Assembly (NCBI GenBank): GCA_019359445.1 | Contig: JAHHHJ010000026.1 | Location: 1 to 64,000, forward strand | DNA length: 64,000 nt | Direction: 5' to 3' | DNA from: Kastovskya adunca ATA6-11-RM4 | GTDB lineage: Bacteria > Cyanobacteriota > Cyanobacteriia > Cyanobacteriales > Coleofasciculaceae | Shown here: positions 52,811-60,277 of the stretch, in pieces | Layout: every line of letters starts with the position of its first letter | Position numbering within the stretch: the stretch's first letter is position 1 | Notes under the pieces: generated by a model | The model's input: only the letters and a program-made list of their open reading frames with translations | What the model was told of the DNA's origin: nothing | The model's database searches: none | Program-made: the position numbers and the translations under genes

Positions 52811-53344
52811 ATGGCAGCACAAGAAAATCGTCCCCAATCCGCCTCCGTTCTCTCGGTCGAAACCCAAAAAGTTGTTGAAGCATTTCAAGGGTTGGGCACT
52901 GACGAACAACTAGCACTTTTTTACTACGTCTATGAAAAGATGGGCGACTCGATTACCCCGGCTGCACCAGGCGCAGCTAATCCTGAAATCGCTCCTAGTC
53001 TGCTAGGAGACTACCTAGATATGTCTGACGACGAACAACTAGCCATCATGCGTCAGATTGTTAATAGAGAAGATACAGAAATGTCTCGTGCCTATGGGGG
53101 ACTGACGGAGAATAACCAGCTTGTTGTCTGGTACGCCTGGGCGCAAGAAATGGGCGAGAACGTTGTAGACATGCCCTCAGACTATCAAGCTTCGCAACCC
53201 GTTAAAGATGCTCTCAGTCAAATTGAGAAGCTCGACTTTGAAGCGCAAATCTCAATGATGCGTGCCGTCGTTGGAGAGATGGGCTACAGCGATGTGCAGC
53301 GCATACCTACCCAGGAAGAAACAGGCAAAACATCGAGTTTGTAA
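52811..53344 (+). CDS. Helical carotenoid protein (OCP N-terminal-domain homologue)
   Basis: This protein of about 177 aa corresponds to the N-terminal, carotenoid-binding domain of the orange carotenoid protein, without the C-terminal NTF2-like sensor domain. Family landmarks are LGTDEQLALFYYVYEKMG, TPAAPGAANPEIA, NREDTEMSRAYG and NNQLVVWYAWAQEMGE. The ATG at 52811 is preferred to the TTG at 52793 because AGGA precedes it at a suitable distance. Helical carotenoid proteins quench singlet oxygen or phycobilisome excitation. The position of OCP Trp41 (ALIWFAY) appears as Tyr here (ALFYYVY). Two hairpins follow the gene. Confidence 0.92.
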   Translation: MAAQENRPQSASVLSVETQKVVEAFQGLGTDEQLALFYYVYEKMGDSITPAAPGAANPEIAPSLLGDYLDMSDDEQLAIMRQIVNREDTEMSRAYGGLTENNQLVVWYAWAQEMGENVVDMPSDYQASQPVKDALSQIEKLDFEAQISMMRAVVGEMGYSDVQRIPTQEETGKTSSL

Positions 53345-53408
53345 GTTTTATCCCGTCCGGTTAATCCCTGGAACTGTGGAATACTGTGGCTTTTACTTAC
53401 GTACAGAA

Positions 53409-53454
53409 CAACCCTTGGTACGGGTGAACAGTGGTTGACTTGTACCAAGGGTTG
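53409..53454 (+). terminator. 13-bp hairpin after the carotenoid-protein gene
   Basis: CAACCCTTGGTAC (53409-53421) pairs exactly with GTACCAAGGGTTG (53442-53454) around a 20-nt loop. No T tract follows; it may protect the 3' end of the mRNA or be a repeat. Confidence 0.5.
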
Positions 53455-53480
53455 AATTCATATTCAGAGCTATTTATTGC

Positions 53481-53507
53481 AAAACGAACTCAAAATGAGT
53501 TCGTTTT
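53481..53507 (+). terminator. Intrinsic terminator
   Basis: AAAACGAACTC (53481-53491) and GAGTTCGTTTT (53497-53507) form an 11-bp stem with an AAAAT loop; the last arm ends in TTTT. This is the better terminator of the carotenoid-protein transcript. Confidence 0.6.
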
Positions 53508-53612
53508 AAGTAGAAATCGCTACTGGAATCTACGTGTTAGCCCTATTTGAGATCGAAAATTGTCGCCACATAATCAAGACATCGACTTCTTATAGAGAAA
53601 GGATTAACAGGG

Positions 53613-54083
53613 ATGACAGCACTATTACGACAAGAACTCGGTGATTTTATTAGTATTGCTTGCTTCAAAGCAGTGATCGTGGGGATAGAAAACGCTCTGG
53701 GCGAAAGAGCGACGGCGATCTCTCTACTTGCTGCTGGTCGGGCTAGGGGGAAAAAACTTGCAGAGGAGTTGGAACTGGTAAATTCATCAGTCCCTTTGGA
53801 TGAGGTGACAGCTAGGCTGAATCAGGTTCTGGGTAAACAGGGAACTCGCCTTTGCATAATTGAAAAAGTTGTTCAAGATGGGGATGTTACCAAGGTTTAC
53901 ACCGCAGAAACCGTATGTTCTGCTGGGGAACCGCAAGGCTCTTCTCGTAATTCCACCTTCACCCTGGGTGCCATTTGGGGTGTGTTAGAACAACTTCTCA
54001 ATTACCGCTTGCAAGGCAAACAGACTGAATCTGTACTCCGGGGCGGCACTCATGATGTCTTCGAGTTTACGCCATTGACCTGA
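53613..54083 (+). CDS. Uncharacterised 156-aa protein
   Basis: I do not recognise a family. The protein is a mixed alpha/beta sequence: helical N-terminus (FISIACFKAVIVGIENALGE), a middle with KKLAEELELV, a beta-rich part (TRLCIIEKVVQDGDVTKVY) and a helix (TLGAIWGVLEQLL). The layout recalls V4R-like small-molecule-binding domains, but that is only a resemblance. AAAGGA at 53598-53603 gives a plausible ribosome-binding site. No signal peptide is seen. Confidence 0.65.
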   Translation: MTALLRQELGDFISIACFKAVIVGIENALGERATAISLLAAGRARGKKLAEELELVNSSVPLDEVTARLNQVLGKQGTRLCIIEKVVQDGDVTKVYTAETVCSAGEPQGSSRNSTFTLGAIWGVLEQLLNYRLQGKQTESVLRGGTHDVFEFTPLT

Positions 54084-54334
54084 GCCTAACTAGCTTCAGA
54101 GGTGATCAGTACTTGTGTTGATACACGACCAGAATTTCACTACCTCTATTACCTATTAGATGCTAAAGCCGAGAACTCTAGCAAAAATTCTGTCAGTCAA
54201 TCGTTTCTCCAGAACTTGGTGGGTTTTCTGCGAAATAAGGTCTAATTCTGCTGCCTTGTTTACCTGTTTCTTGGAGATTGTCTGGAGCGATTTAGGAGGG
54301 TACAAACATATACTCCTAGGGCAGGATAGACATC

Positions 54335-55093
54335 TTATGCTAAAACGACTTGCATCATTTCCTCTGGGTTGAGATGAGAGTGCAGCACTTCACCATCGCG
54401 GAACCAGACGATGCGTTTGGTGAGACGGGCGACTTCTGGCTCGTGCGTCACCATAACGACGGTGATACCACTGTCATTTAACTCAGTGAAGATCTCCAAC
54501 ACTTCCTGGGTAGTACGCGAATCTAGTGCGCCTGTGGGTTCATCCGCTAGCAATAAAACGGGTCTGTTGACAATGGCGCGGGCGATCGCTACCCGTTGTT
54601 GTTGTCCTCCCGAAAGCTGATTGGGCTTGTTTTTGAGGCGGTTTCCCAGTCCTACCCGTTGTAGGGCAACTGTAGCGCGATCGTGGCGATCGCTCTGAGG
54701 CACCCCCGCATACACCATCGGTAACATCACATTTTCCAGCGCCGTGAGCTGTTGCAACAAGTGGAATTGCTGGAAGACAAAGCCAATTTTGAGATTGCGA
54801 ATTCCGGCTAAATCCGCATCTGCCAGTTGAGAGACATCCACTCCATCTAAGTAGTAGTGTCCTGATGTCGGTCGATCCAGACAGCCAATGATATTCATGG
54901 CGGTAGACTTACCGGAACCCGATGCTCCCATAATCGAGCAATACTCGCCTTCTTCAACAACTAGGTTAATTCCGTTTAGTGCCCGGACTTCAGTATTCTC
55001 TGTGCCGTAGATTTTGAAAATATTCTCCATCTGGATAATGGCAGGCTTGCGATCGCGCTGGAGGTGGGATTGAGGATTAAGTCGATCTTGCAT
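54335..55093 (-). CDS. ABC transporter ATPase (MacB/LolD/DevA type)
   Basis: This 252-aa ATPase has Walker A GASGSGKSTAMN (about 56), Q-loop FVFQQFHLL, signature LSGGQQQRVAIARA and Walker B LLADEPTGALDSRT, the pattern of the LolD/MacB group. It is the third gene of a minus-strand operon: adaptor, permease, ATPase. The permease stop is 198 bases upstream, and tandem repeats fill that gap. Together they should pump a substrate out through an outer-membrane factor such as TolC/HgdD. Confidence 0.92.
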   Translation of the reverse strand: MQDRLNPQSHLQRDRKPAIIQMENIFKIYGTENTEVRALNGINLVVEEGEYCSIMGASGSGKSTAMNIIGCLDRPTSGHYYLDGVDVSQLADADLAGIRNLKIGFVFQQFHLLQQLTALENVMLPMVYAGVPQSDRHDRATVALQRVGLGNRLKNKPNQLSGGQQQRVAIARAIVNRPVLLLADEPTGALDSRTTQEVLEIFTELNDSGITVVMVTHEPEVARLTKRIVWFRDGEVLHSHLNPEEMMQVVLA

Positions 55094-55129
55094 ATCTCTG
55101 TTATTTATTACTGAGTGCTGAGTAGGAGT

Positions 55130-55285
55130 GATGGGGTGATAAGAGTTTTAATAAACCACAGAGGCACAGAGGACGCAGAGGTTAGAAAAAAGAGAGGGTG
55201 ATGAGGAGATAAAGAGATGAGGAGAAGCGATAACCCCTAACCTCTCGCCCTTCATACTTCATACTTCACCCTTCATCCTTCATAC
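55130..55285. repeat. Tandem repeats inside an efflux operon
   Basis: GAGATGAGGAG-like purine units (about 55190-55224) and CTTCATACTTCACC 7/14-nt units (about 55250-55290) lie between the permease and ATPase genes, with a short purine-rich stretch before them. Confidence 0.7.
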
Positions 55286-55291
55286 TTCACT

Positions 55292-56584
55292 TTAAGCACT
55301 CCGTAACGCGACGATCGGGTCGAGTTTTGCTGCGCGTCGGGCGGGAACGACGCCAAAGAACAAGCCAATTCCACCGGAGACACTGACCGCCATGATAATC
55401 GCTACGGGTGAAATTCCGGCTTTTAATGGACTCAAAAGGGCTACCACCTGCACGACGCCAATTCCTAATGCTGTGCCGATAATGCCTCCCGCCGCAGAGA
55501 GAATCACGGCTTCAATCAAAAACTGAATTAGAATATCTTGCTCTCTTGCCCCGATCGCTTTTCGCAATCCGATTTCCTGAGTGCGCTCGGTTACTGAAAC
55601 CAACATGATATTCATCACACCGATGCCACCAACGAGCAACGAAATTGCAGCGATCGCGGCTAAAAGTATCGTCAGTCCACCTGTAACCGTACCGACAATT
55701 TGCAGCAGTTCTTGCTGCGCTCTGACGGTAAAGTCATCTTCCCCGTTAATTTTGTGCCGCAGTCGCAGCAAATTCTCAATCTGAAACTTGGCGGCTCCGG
55801 TACTATCTGGATCTTTGGCAGAGACGGTAATGTAAGTCAGCTCTAGTCCGTAGGGAGAAGTATTTCCGACTAGGCGATTAGCTAGGGTGGTAAGGGGCAC
55901 ATACGCCGACTCGTCTGGATTATCTCCCAGTGCGGCACCTTTTGACTTCATCACACCAATAACCTGAAAGGAGGTACTTCTAATCCGGATCTGCTGACCG
56001 ATGGGGTTAGCGTCGCCAAAAAGCCGCTCTGCTAGCTCTGAACCGAGAGCAACGACCTGGGTATTGCGCCGTAAGTCTTGGTTGGTAATAAACAGCCCTT
56101 CGGCAACATTAAAGCTTCTGACGGTCAAAAATTCTGGTGTGACTCCGGTAATTGCGGTGGTGGTACTTTTGTTGCGATAGGTAACAAGCTGCCGCGAGTT
56201 GATTTGCGGCGAAACTCCCTTTACAGAAGGGACTTGCTCGGCGATCGCATTGGCATCTTCCAGCACCAAGTTTCTTGGTACAGCAGAGGTTGTATTCCGC
56301 GTTTCCTGGGAGCCAGGAACGATAAATAGCACGTTAGGGCCAAGGGACTCAAACTGCTCTGATGCTAAACGTTGGGCACCTTGTCCAATCCCCACCATGG
56401 CAATCACGGAAGCATTGCCGATGATGATTCCCAGCATCGTCAAACTACTCCGTAGTTTATTGGCAACCAGCGTCCTACCTGACATTTTGATGCTGTCGAG
56501 GAGGTCAATTTTTTGGGCACCTCTCGAAGATTTTCGAGACTTTTCCAGGTGCGTCTCTACGCCTTTTGACTCTTCCCGTTTCAC
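55292..56584 (-). CDS. ABC transporter permease, MacB/FtsX type
   Basis: This 430-aa protein has an N-terminal membrane helix with the MacB pattern (RSSLTMLGIIIGNASVIAM), a large periplasmic domain (EGLFITNQDLRRNTQVVALG, LAERLFGDANPIG) and three C-terminal helices (ISLLVGGIGVMNIMLVSVTE, GIIGTALGIGVVQV, SGGIGLFFGVVPARRAAKL). The first 30 residues are a polar extension not usual in MacB. It overlaps the adaptor gene by four bases (ATGA). Confidence 0.92.
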   Translation of the reverse strand: MKREESKGVETHLEKSRKSSRGAQKIDLLDSIKMSGRTLVANKLRSSLTMLGIIIGNASVIAMVGIGQGAQRLASEQFESLGPNVLFIVPGSQETRNTTSAVPRNLVLEDANAIAEQVPSVKGVSPQINSRQLVTYRNKSTTTAITGVTPEFLTVRSFNVAEGLFITNQDLRRNTQVVALGSELAERLFGDANPIGQQIRIRSTSFQVIGVMKSKGAALGDNPDESAYVPLTTLANRLVGNTSPYGLELTYITVSAKDPDSTGAAKFQIENLLRLRHKINGEDDFTVRAQQELLQIVGTVTGGLTILLAAIAAISLLVGGIGVMNIMLVSVTERTQEIGLRKAIGAREQDILIQFLIEAVILSAAGGIIGTALGIGVVQVVALLSPLKAGISPVAIIMAVSVSGGIGLFFGVVPARRAAKLDPIVALRSA

Positions 56585-58026
56585 TCTCTTTCCTCTCGAT
56601 TGAAGTCTTTGGGTGGCTCAATAAATACCCTCTCGCCCTGGGTTAATCCTTCAAGAATCTGAGTTTGAGGTCGGAACTCTGGACCAATCGTCACCGGTCG
56701 GAACTCTGGTTTGTTGTTTTCATCGGGTACCAGCACCCCGGTTTCCCCATCTTCAGTGACGATCGCCACGGTGGGGACAACTAATGCATTGCTGACTTGG
56801 TCACCGATAAAGGTCAAATCTACGTTCATCCCAGAACGTAGTTCCTCTTGACCTGTCAACAGTTCGACTCGTACCTGAAAAGAGGTGACATTTTGCTCCA
56901 CTACCGCTTCCGGTGCGATCAATTTCACCCGACCTTTAAAGACTTTATCCGGTAGAGCATCTGCCACAACTTCTACAGGTTGACCCACTTGGAGTTCTCC
57001 CACATCCACTTCTGGAACATTGGCGAGGACTTCTAAGCCTCTGGCGATCGCTACAACGGAGGTCGAAGTGGCTGAGGCTGTACTTGATGCAGACGTGGTG
57101 GGCGTTACAAAGGCTCCCTCCGTTGCATACTTTTGCGTCACAATTCCCGAAAATGGGGCGCGAATAATCGAGTCTTGGAGCTGCACTTGCGCCCCCAATA
57201 ACTGCGCTTTTGCCGCGTCAACGGCGGCTTGCAGTTGAGCAATTTCCTCAGGACGTCGACCATTTTCTAGCTGCTGCACGGCAATTCTTGCTTCTTCTAC
57301 CGCCGCTTGCAGTTGATTCACTTCCGGATTGACGAGGTTGCGTACCTGATTTAGGCCCTGCTCGGCTTCAATTAAGGCAGCATTCGCATTGCGGGCTTCC
57401 GTCAAAACTTCTTCAAGCTGGTCTTGGGCGATCGCTCCCTGCTGTGTCAGAAATTCATAGCGTGCTCCCCGCGAACGAGCTAGCGTTAACCGAGAACGCG
57501 CTGTTTCCACTTGCGCCAGTGCCTGGTTAACTTCGGTCGGCGTTCTGGCGAGGGTATCATTTAAGCGGGCTTGGGCTTGGGCAAGTCTTGCCCTGGCTTG
57601 GGCAATTTCTTCCGGACGACTGCCAGCTTGTGCCTCAGCCAGACGCGCTTGAGCTTGATTTAAGTCTGCCCTGGCTTTATAAAACTGTGCCTGAAGGTCG
57701 GCATTTTCCATCTGTGCCAATGGTTGCCCTTCTTGAACGCGATCGCCTTGTTCAACCATTAGCTTTGCCAAACGTCCAGAGGTTTTTGGACTCAGGTTGA
57801 CGCTTTGCACAGGAACCACCGTGCCGCTTGCGGAAATGCGGACGGTGAGGTTTTGGGCTTGCACAGGCACCGTCAGTTCATCTAATTTAGTGCTGGGCGT
57901 TCTTGCCCCAATAAGATAGTAAGTGGTTCCCCCTACCGCTAAAATGCCTGCTGCCATTAGTCCGACTAACCAAGGGAGAGGTCGCTTGATTTTACCAATT
58001 AGGGGAACTTCCATATCTAAGGTCAT
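56581..58026 (-). CDS. Membrane-fusion (adaptor) protein, HlyD/MacA type
   Basis: This 481-aa protein has one N-terminal membrane anchor (LVGLMAAGILAVGGTTYYLIG), a lipoyl-like half motif (GTVVPVQSVNLSPKTSGRL), a long alpha-helical hairpin of about 180 residues with repeated ARLAQAQARL and RLAEAQAG, the second lipoyl half (APFSGIVTQKYATEGAFV) and a beta-barrel. It bridges the inner-membrane permease and an outer-membrane duct. Gene order adaptor-permease-ATPase is that of devBCA, which exports heterocyst glycolipids in Nostoc; heterocyst use here is not implied. Confidence 0.92.
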   Translation of the reverse strand: MTLDMEVPLIGKIKRPLPWLVGLMAAGILAVGGTTYYLIGARTPSTKLDELTVPVQAQNLTVRISASGTVVPVQSVNLSPKTSGRLAKLMVEQGDRVQEGQPLAQMENADLQAQFYKARADLNQAQARLAEAQAGSRPEEIAQARARLAQAQARLNDTLARTPTEVNQALAQVETARSRLTLARSRGARYEFLTQQGAIAQDQLEEVLTEARNANAALIEAEQGLNQVRNLVNPEVNQLQAAVEEARIAVQQLENGRRPEEIAQLQAAVDAAKAQLLGAQVQLQDSIIRAPFSGIVTQKYATEGAFVTPTTSASSTASATSTSVVAIARGLEVLANVPEVDVGELQVGQPVEVVADALPDKVFKGRVKLIAPEAVVEQNVTSFQVRVELLTGQEELRSGMNVDLTFIGDQVSNALVVPTVAIVTEDGETGVLVPDENNKPEFRPVTIGPEFRPQTQILEGLTQGERVFIEPPKDFNREERE

Positions 58027-58182
58027 CGAGTTAGGCAGTTAAGCAATAATTAAGAAAAGCCGTAAGTCAGATGCACTCACTGAATCTGTCTCGTCTATCT
58101 TCTAGTAAAGTCACTCAGCCCCTTAATAGGCATCACCCGCATAGGTGAAACGCTCAGATTCCGTGAGTAGACCCCCCTTAAT

Positions 58183-58239
58183 CCCCCCTTAGTAAGGGGG
58201 GAGACTTGAAATCTTGCCCCCTCCCCTTACTAAGGGGAG
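58183..58239. repeat. Pair of C/G-rich palindromes
   Basis: CCCCCCTT-AGT-AAGGGGGG (58183-58201) is followed by CTCCCCTTA-C-TAAGGGGAG (58221-58239). Their flanks (GACTTGAAATCTTG) tie the two together into a larger inverted element in the 455-bp gap between the adaptor start and the TPR gene. No gene is visible in that gap. Confidence 0.7.
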
Positions 58240-58481
58240 GGTTGGGGAGGGGTCTGGTACATTTTTGCAAGAGGTCTAGTGCCAACTTACTGGGGTTATT
58301 TCTATGCTACCTGTATTGTTTCCCCCTCCCGATTGCCTTTCCCGACCTTTGTTATACGGATTTCCGTCGTCTAGTCAGGGCACGGTATACCATGCACCTA
58401 CTCAAATTTCTGCAACGTGCCTGTTGATTATGCGTTAATTTAGCTGAATAGTATTCCCTAGTTATCTTTTGAGGCTCCACC

Positions 58482-59366
58482 GTGCCTAAGCGTATCCCTT
58501 TATTCTCTCTTCTTGTTCTCCTAGGCTTACTGGGCGTGCAAGCACCGATTCTTGGACAGGCGCTTGTTCCCTATACTCCACAACTTGATTCCAAGGAACT
58601 AGAGCAGCAAGGCCTAAATCTGGCGCAGGATGCGATTCAGCTAGCACGCTTTCAGCAGTATGAACTGGCTGTTCCCAGAGCGCAGTTAGCAACGCAGCTT
58701 GCCCCAAAGAGCTTTCAAACCTGGTTTATTTTGGGAAGTTTATATGTGCAGACTGAAGAACTAGATAAGGGAATTGAGACGTTAAAACGCGCTCATTCTC
58801 TAGACCCTAAAGAAGCAGGTGTCTTGTTTTCTTTGGGTTCTGCCCATTTTCAAAAAGGCGAATATGACCAAGCAGTTAGTCAGTTGCAAGCGGGGTTGAA
58901 GATCAAACCCGATGTCCCCGAAGCGTTATTTGATTTGGGGAACTCGCTCTATATGCTAAAACGCTTCCCTGAGGCGATCGCGCATTACGAAAAAGCTGTT
59001 GCTCAAGAAAAGGTTTTTTGGCCGGCGATTAACAATATTGGACTGGTGAAGTACGAACAAGGTGATGTGAAGGCGGCGATCAAACATTGGGAACAGGCGA
59101 TCGCTATTGATGGCGAAGCGGCTGAACCTCAGTTAGCTGTTGCCGTCGCCCTTTATGCTCAAGGTCAGCGCGAGAAAGGGTTGGCTTTGGGAGAAGCGGC
59201 AATTCGCCTAGATGGCCGCTATGCTGACGTGGAGTTTCTCCAGGAAAATCTCTGGGGCGATCGCTTACTAAGCGCCACTAAAACATTCCTACAAACTCCT
59301 CGCATCCAAGCGACTATTGCCCAAAGCGGAACACCACCGATGCAAATTGAGATGAGTCCTGAGTGA
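58482..59366 (+). CDS. Exported TPR protein
   Basis: This 294-aa protein starts with a signal peptide (PLFSLLVLLGLLGVQAPILGQ) and has about six tetratricopeptide repeats (FILGSLYVQTEELDKGIETL, FSLGSAHFQKGEYDQAVSQL, FDLGNSLYMLKRFPEAIAHY, NNIGLVKYEQGDVKAAIKHW). The C-terminus is a short helical tail (FLQENLWGDRLLSATKTFL). Like the TPR protein at 33.8 kb it is likely periplasmic or lumenal and acts as an assembly scaffold. The frame begins with GTG at 58482. Confidence 0.82.
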   Translation: MPKRIPLFSLLVLLGLLGVQAPILGQALVPYTPQLDSKELEQQGLNLAQDAIQLARFQQYELAVPRAQLATQLAPKSFQTWFILGSLYVQTEELDKGIETLKRAHSLDPKEAGVLFSLGSAHFQKGEYDQAVSQLQAGLKIKPDVPEALFDLGNSLYMLKRFPEAIAHYEKAVAQEKVFWPAINNIGLVKYEQGDVKAAIKHWEQAIAIDGEAAEPQLAVAVALYAQGQREKGLALGEAAIRLDGRYADVEFLQENLWGDRLLSATKTFLQTPRIQATIAQSGTPPMQIEMSPE

Positions 59367-59612
59367 TCTATTTGTTTTTCTCCCCCCGATCCCCCCTCCC
59401 CCATCGCCGCAATCAAAGATCTTTGTGGGAAAAACTTGCCGAAATTGCCATTAAATAGTACACATGTACGTAATGAGTAATTAGCCATAGCTGATCACAA
59501 CTCGCCAACTCAGTAGGGATAAGGCACTGCCCTTGTCCCTACAACTTACCGACATCAAACGGCAACGTTTCCCGCTCACTAAATCTAATGTTCAATGAAC
59601 GTTGAGAAAAAC

Positions 59613-59687
59613 GGCGGACACGCAAATGCAGATCTTGAGGGTTGCGGCAGGTAACCTGCCGCAGGGGTTTTCAGGCGGACACGCAAA
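59613..59687. repeat. Direct repeat pair around a perfect hairpin
   Basis: GGCGGACACGCAAA occurs at 59613-59626 and 59674-59687. Between them lies TGCGGCAGG-TAA-CCTGCCGCA (59643-59663). The rest of 59367-59747 shows no gene. The arrangement looks like a small repeat-flanked insertion. Confidence 0.65.
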
Positions 59688-59747
59688 AAATACCAAGAGG
59701 CTGGTGGTTGCGGTGCAATGTTTGGGATAGCCTATCCCAACAAGCCC

Positions 59748-60155
59748 TTACTCTTTAGGTAGTAGTGCCATGATTTGATCGACAAACTGTTGATGATCGA
59801 CCACAGGCTTGGAGATGTAGCCATCTGCACCGCTTTGTTTGAGAAAGCTTTCGCGATCGCCCTCCATGGCGTGAGCCGTCACCAAAATAATCGGCAAATT
59901 TGAAGTTTGGCTATCCGCTTTCAACATCTGTGTAATCTTAATGCCATCAACCGACTTGCCTTTGTAAACACTGTGGGCGAGGGAAACATCCATCAAGATA
60001 ATGTCAGCCGCTCCCGACTGAGCAATTTGCATCACTTCTTCCACATCTTCGGTATGTTTCACATTCAAGCCGCCCCGCTTGCTGAGAATCTTAGAAAAAA
60101 CACGAGCATTGATGGGATCGTCTTCTACAATCAGAACGGTTTTCATGGGTGTCAT
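59748..60155 (-). CDS. Response regulator receiver domain protein (CheY-like)
   Basis: This single-domain response regulator has the acidic pair in VLIVEDDPINA, the phospho-acceptor Asp in DIILMDVSLA, the Thr in LVTAHAM and the Lys in GYISKPV. It has no output domain, so it acts by protein contact, with a partner histidine kinase elsewhere. The start is the ATG at 60155 (MTPMKTVLI); an upstream TTG at 60176 is less likely. It is divergent from the topoisomerase gene, so the two may share promoter DNA. Confidence 0.9.
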   Translation of the reverse strand: MTPMKTVLIVEDDPINARVFSKILSKRGGLNVKHTEDVEEVMQIAQSGAADIILMDVSLAHSVYKGKSVDGIKITQMLKADSQTSNLPIILVTAHAMEGDRESFLKQSGADGYISKPVVDHQQFVDQIMALLPKE

Positions 60156-60277
60156 CGAGGAATCGTCTTCACGCAAAAGCGCAATAGTTGTATTAAGTCT
60201 GACAGGGACTTTGTGATATTGCCATCCCCAAAGCGAGCCGTCAGCACTCTCAGGTCAGAAATTAGGAACTAGAACTC

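Noticed and set aside
56581-58026. Assignment of the efflux operon to heterocyst glycolipid export (devBCA)
   Set aside because: Only the gene order agrees; the permease reads as MacB-like and no heterocyst genes are present in the window.
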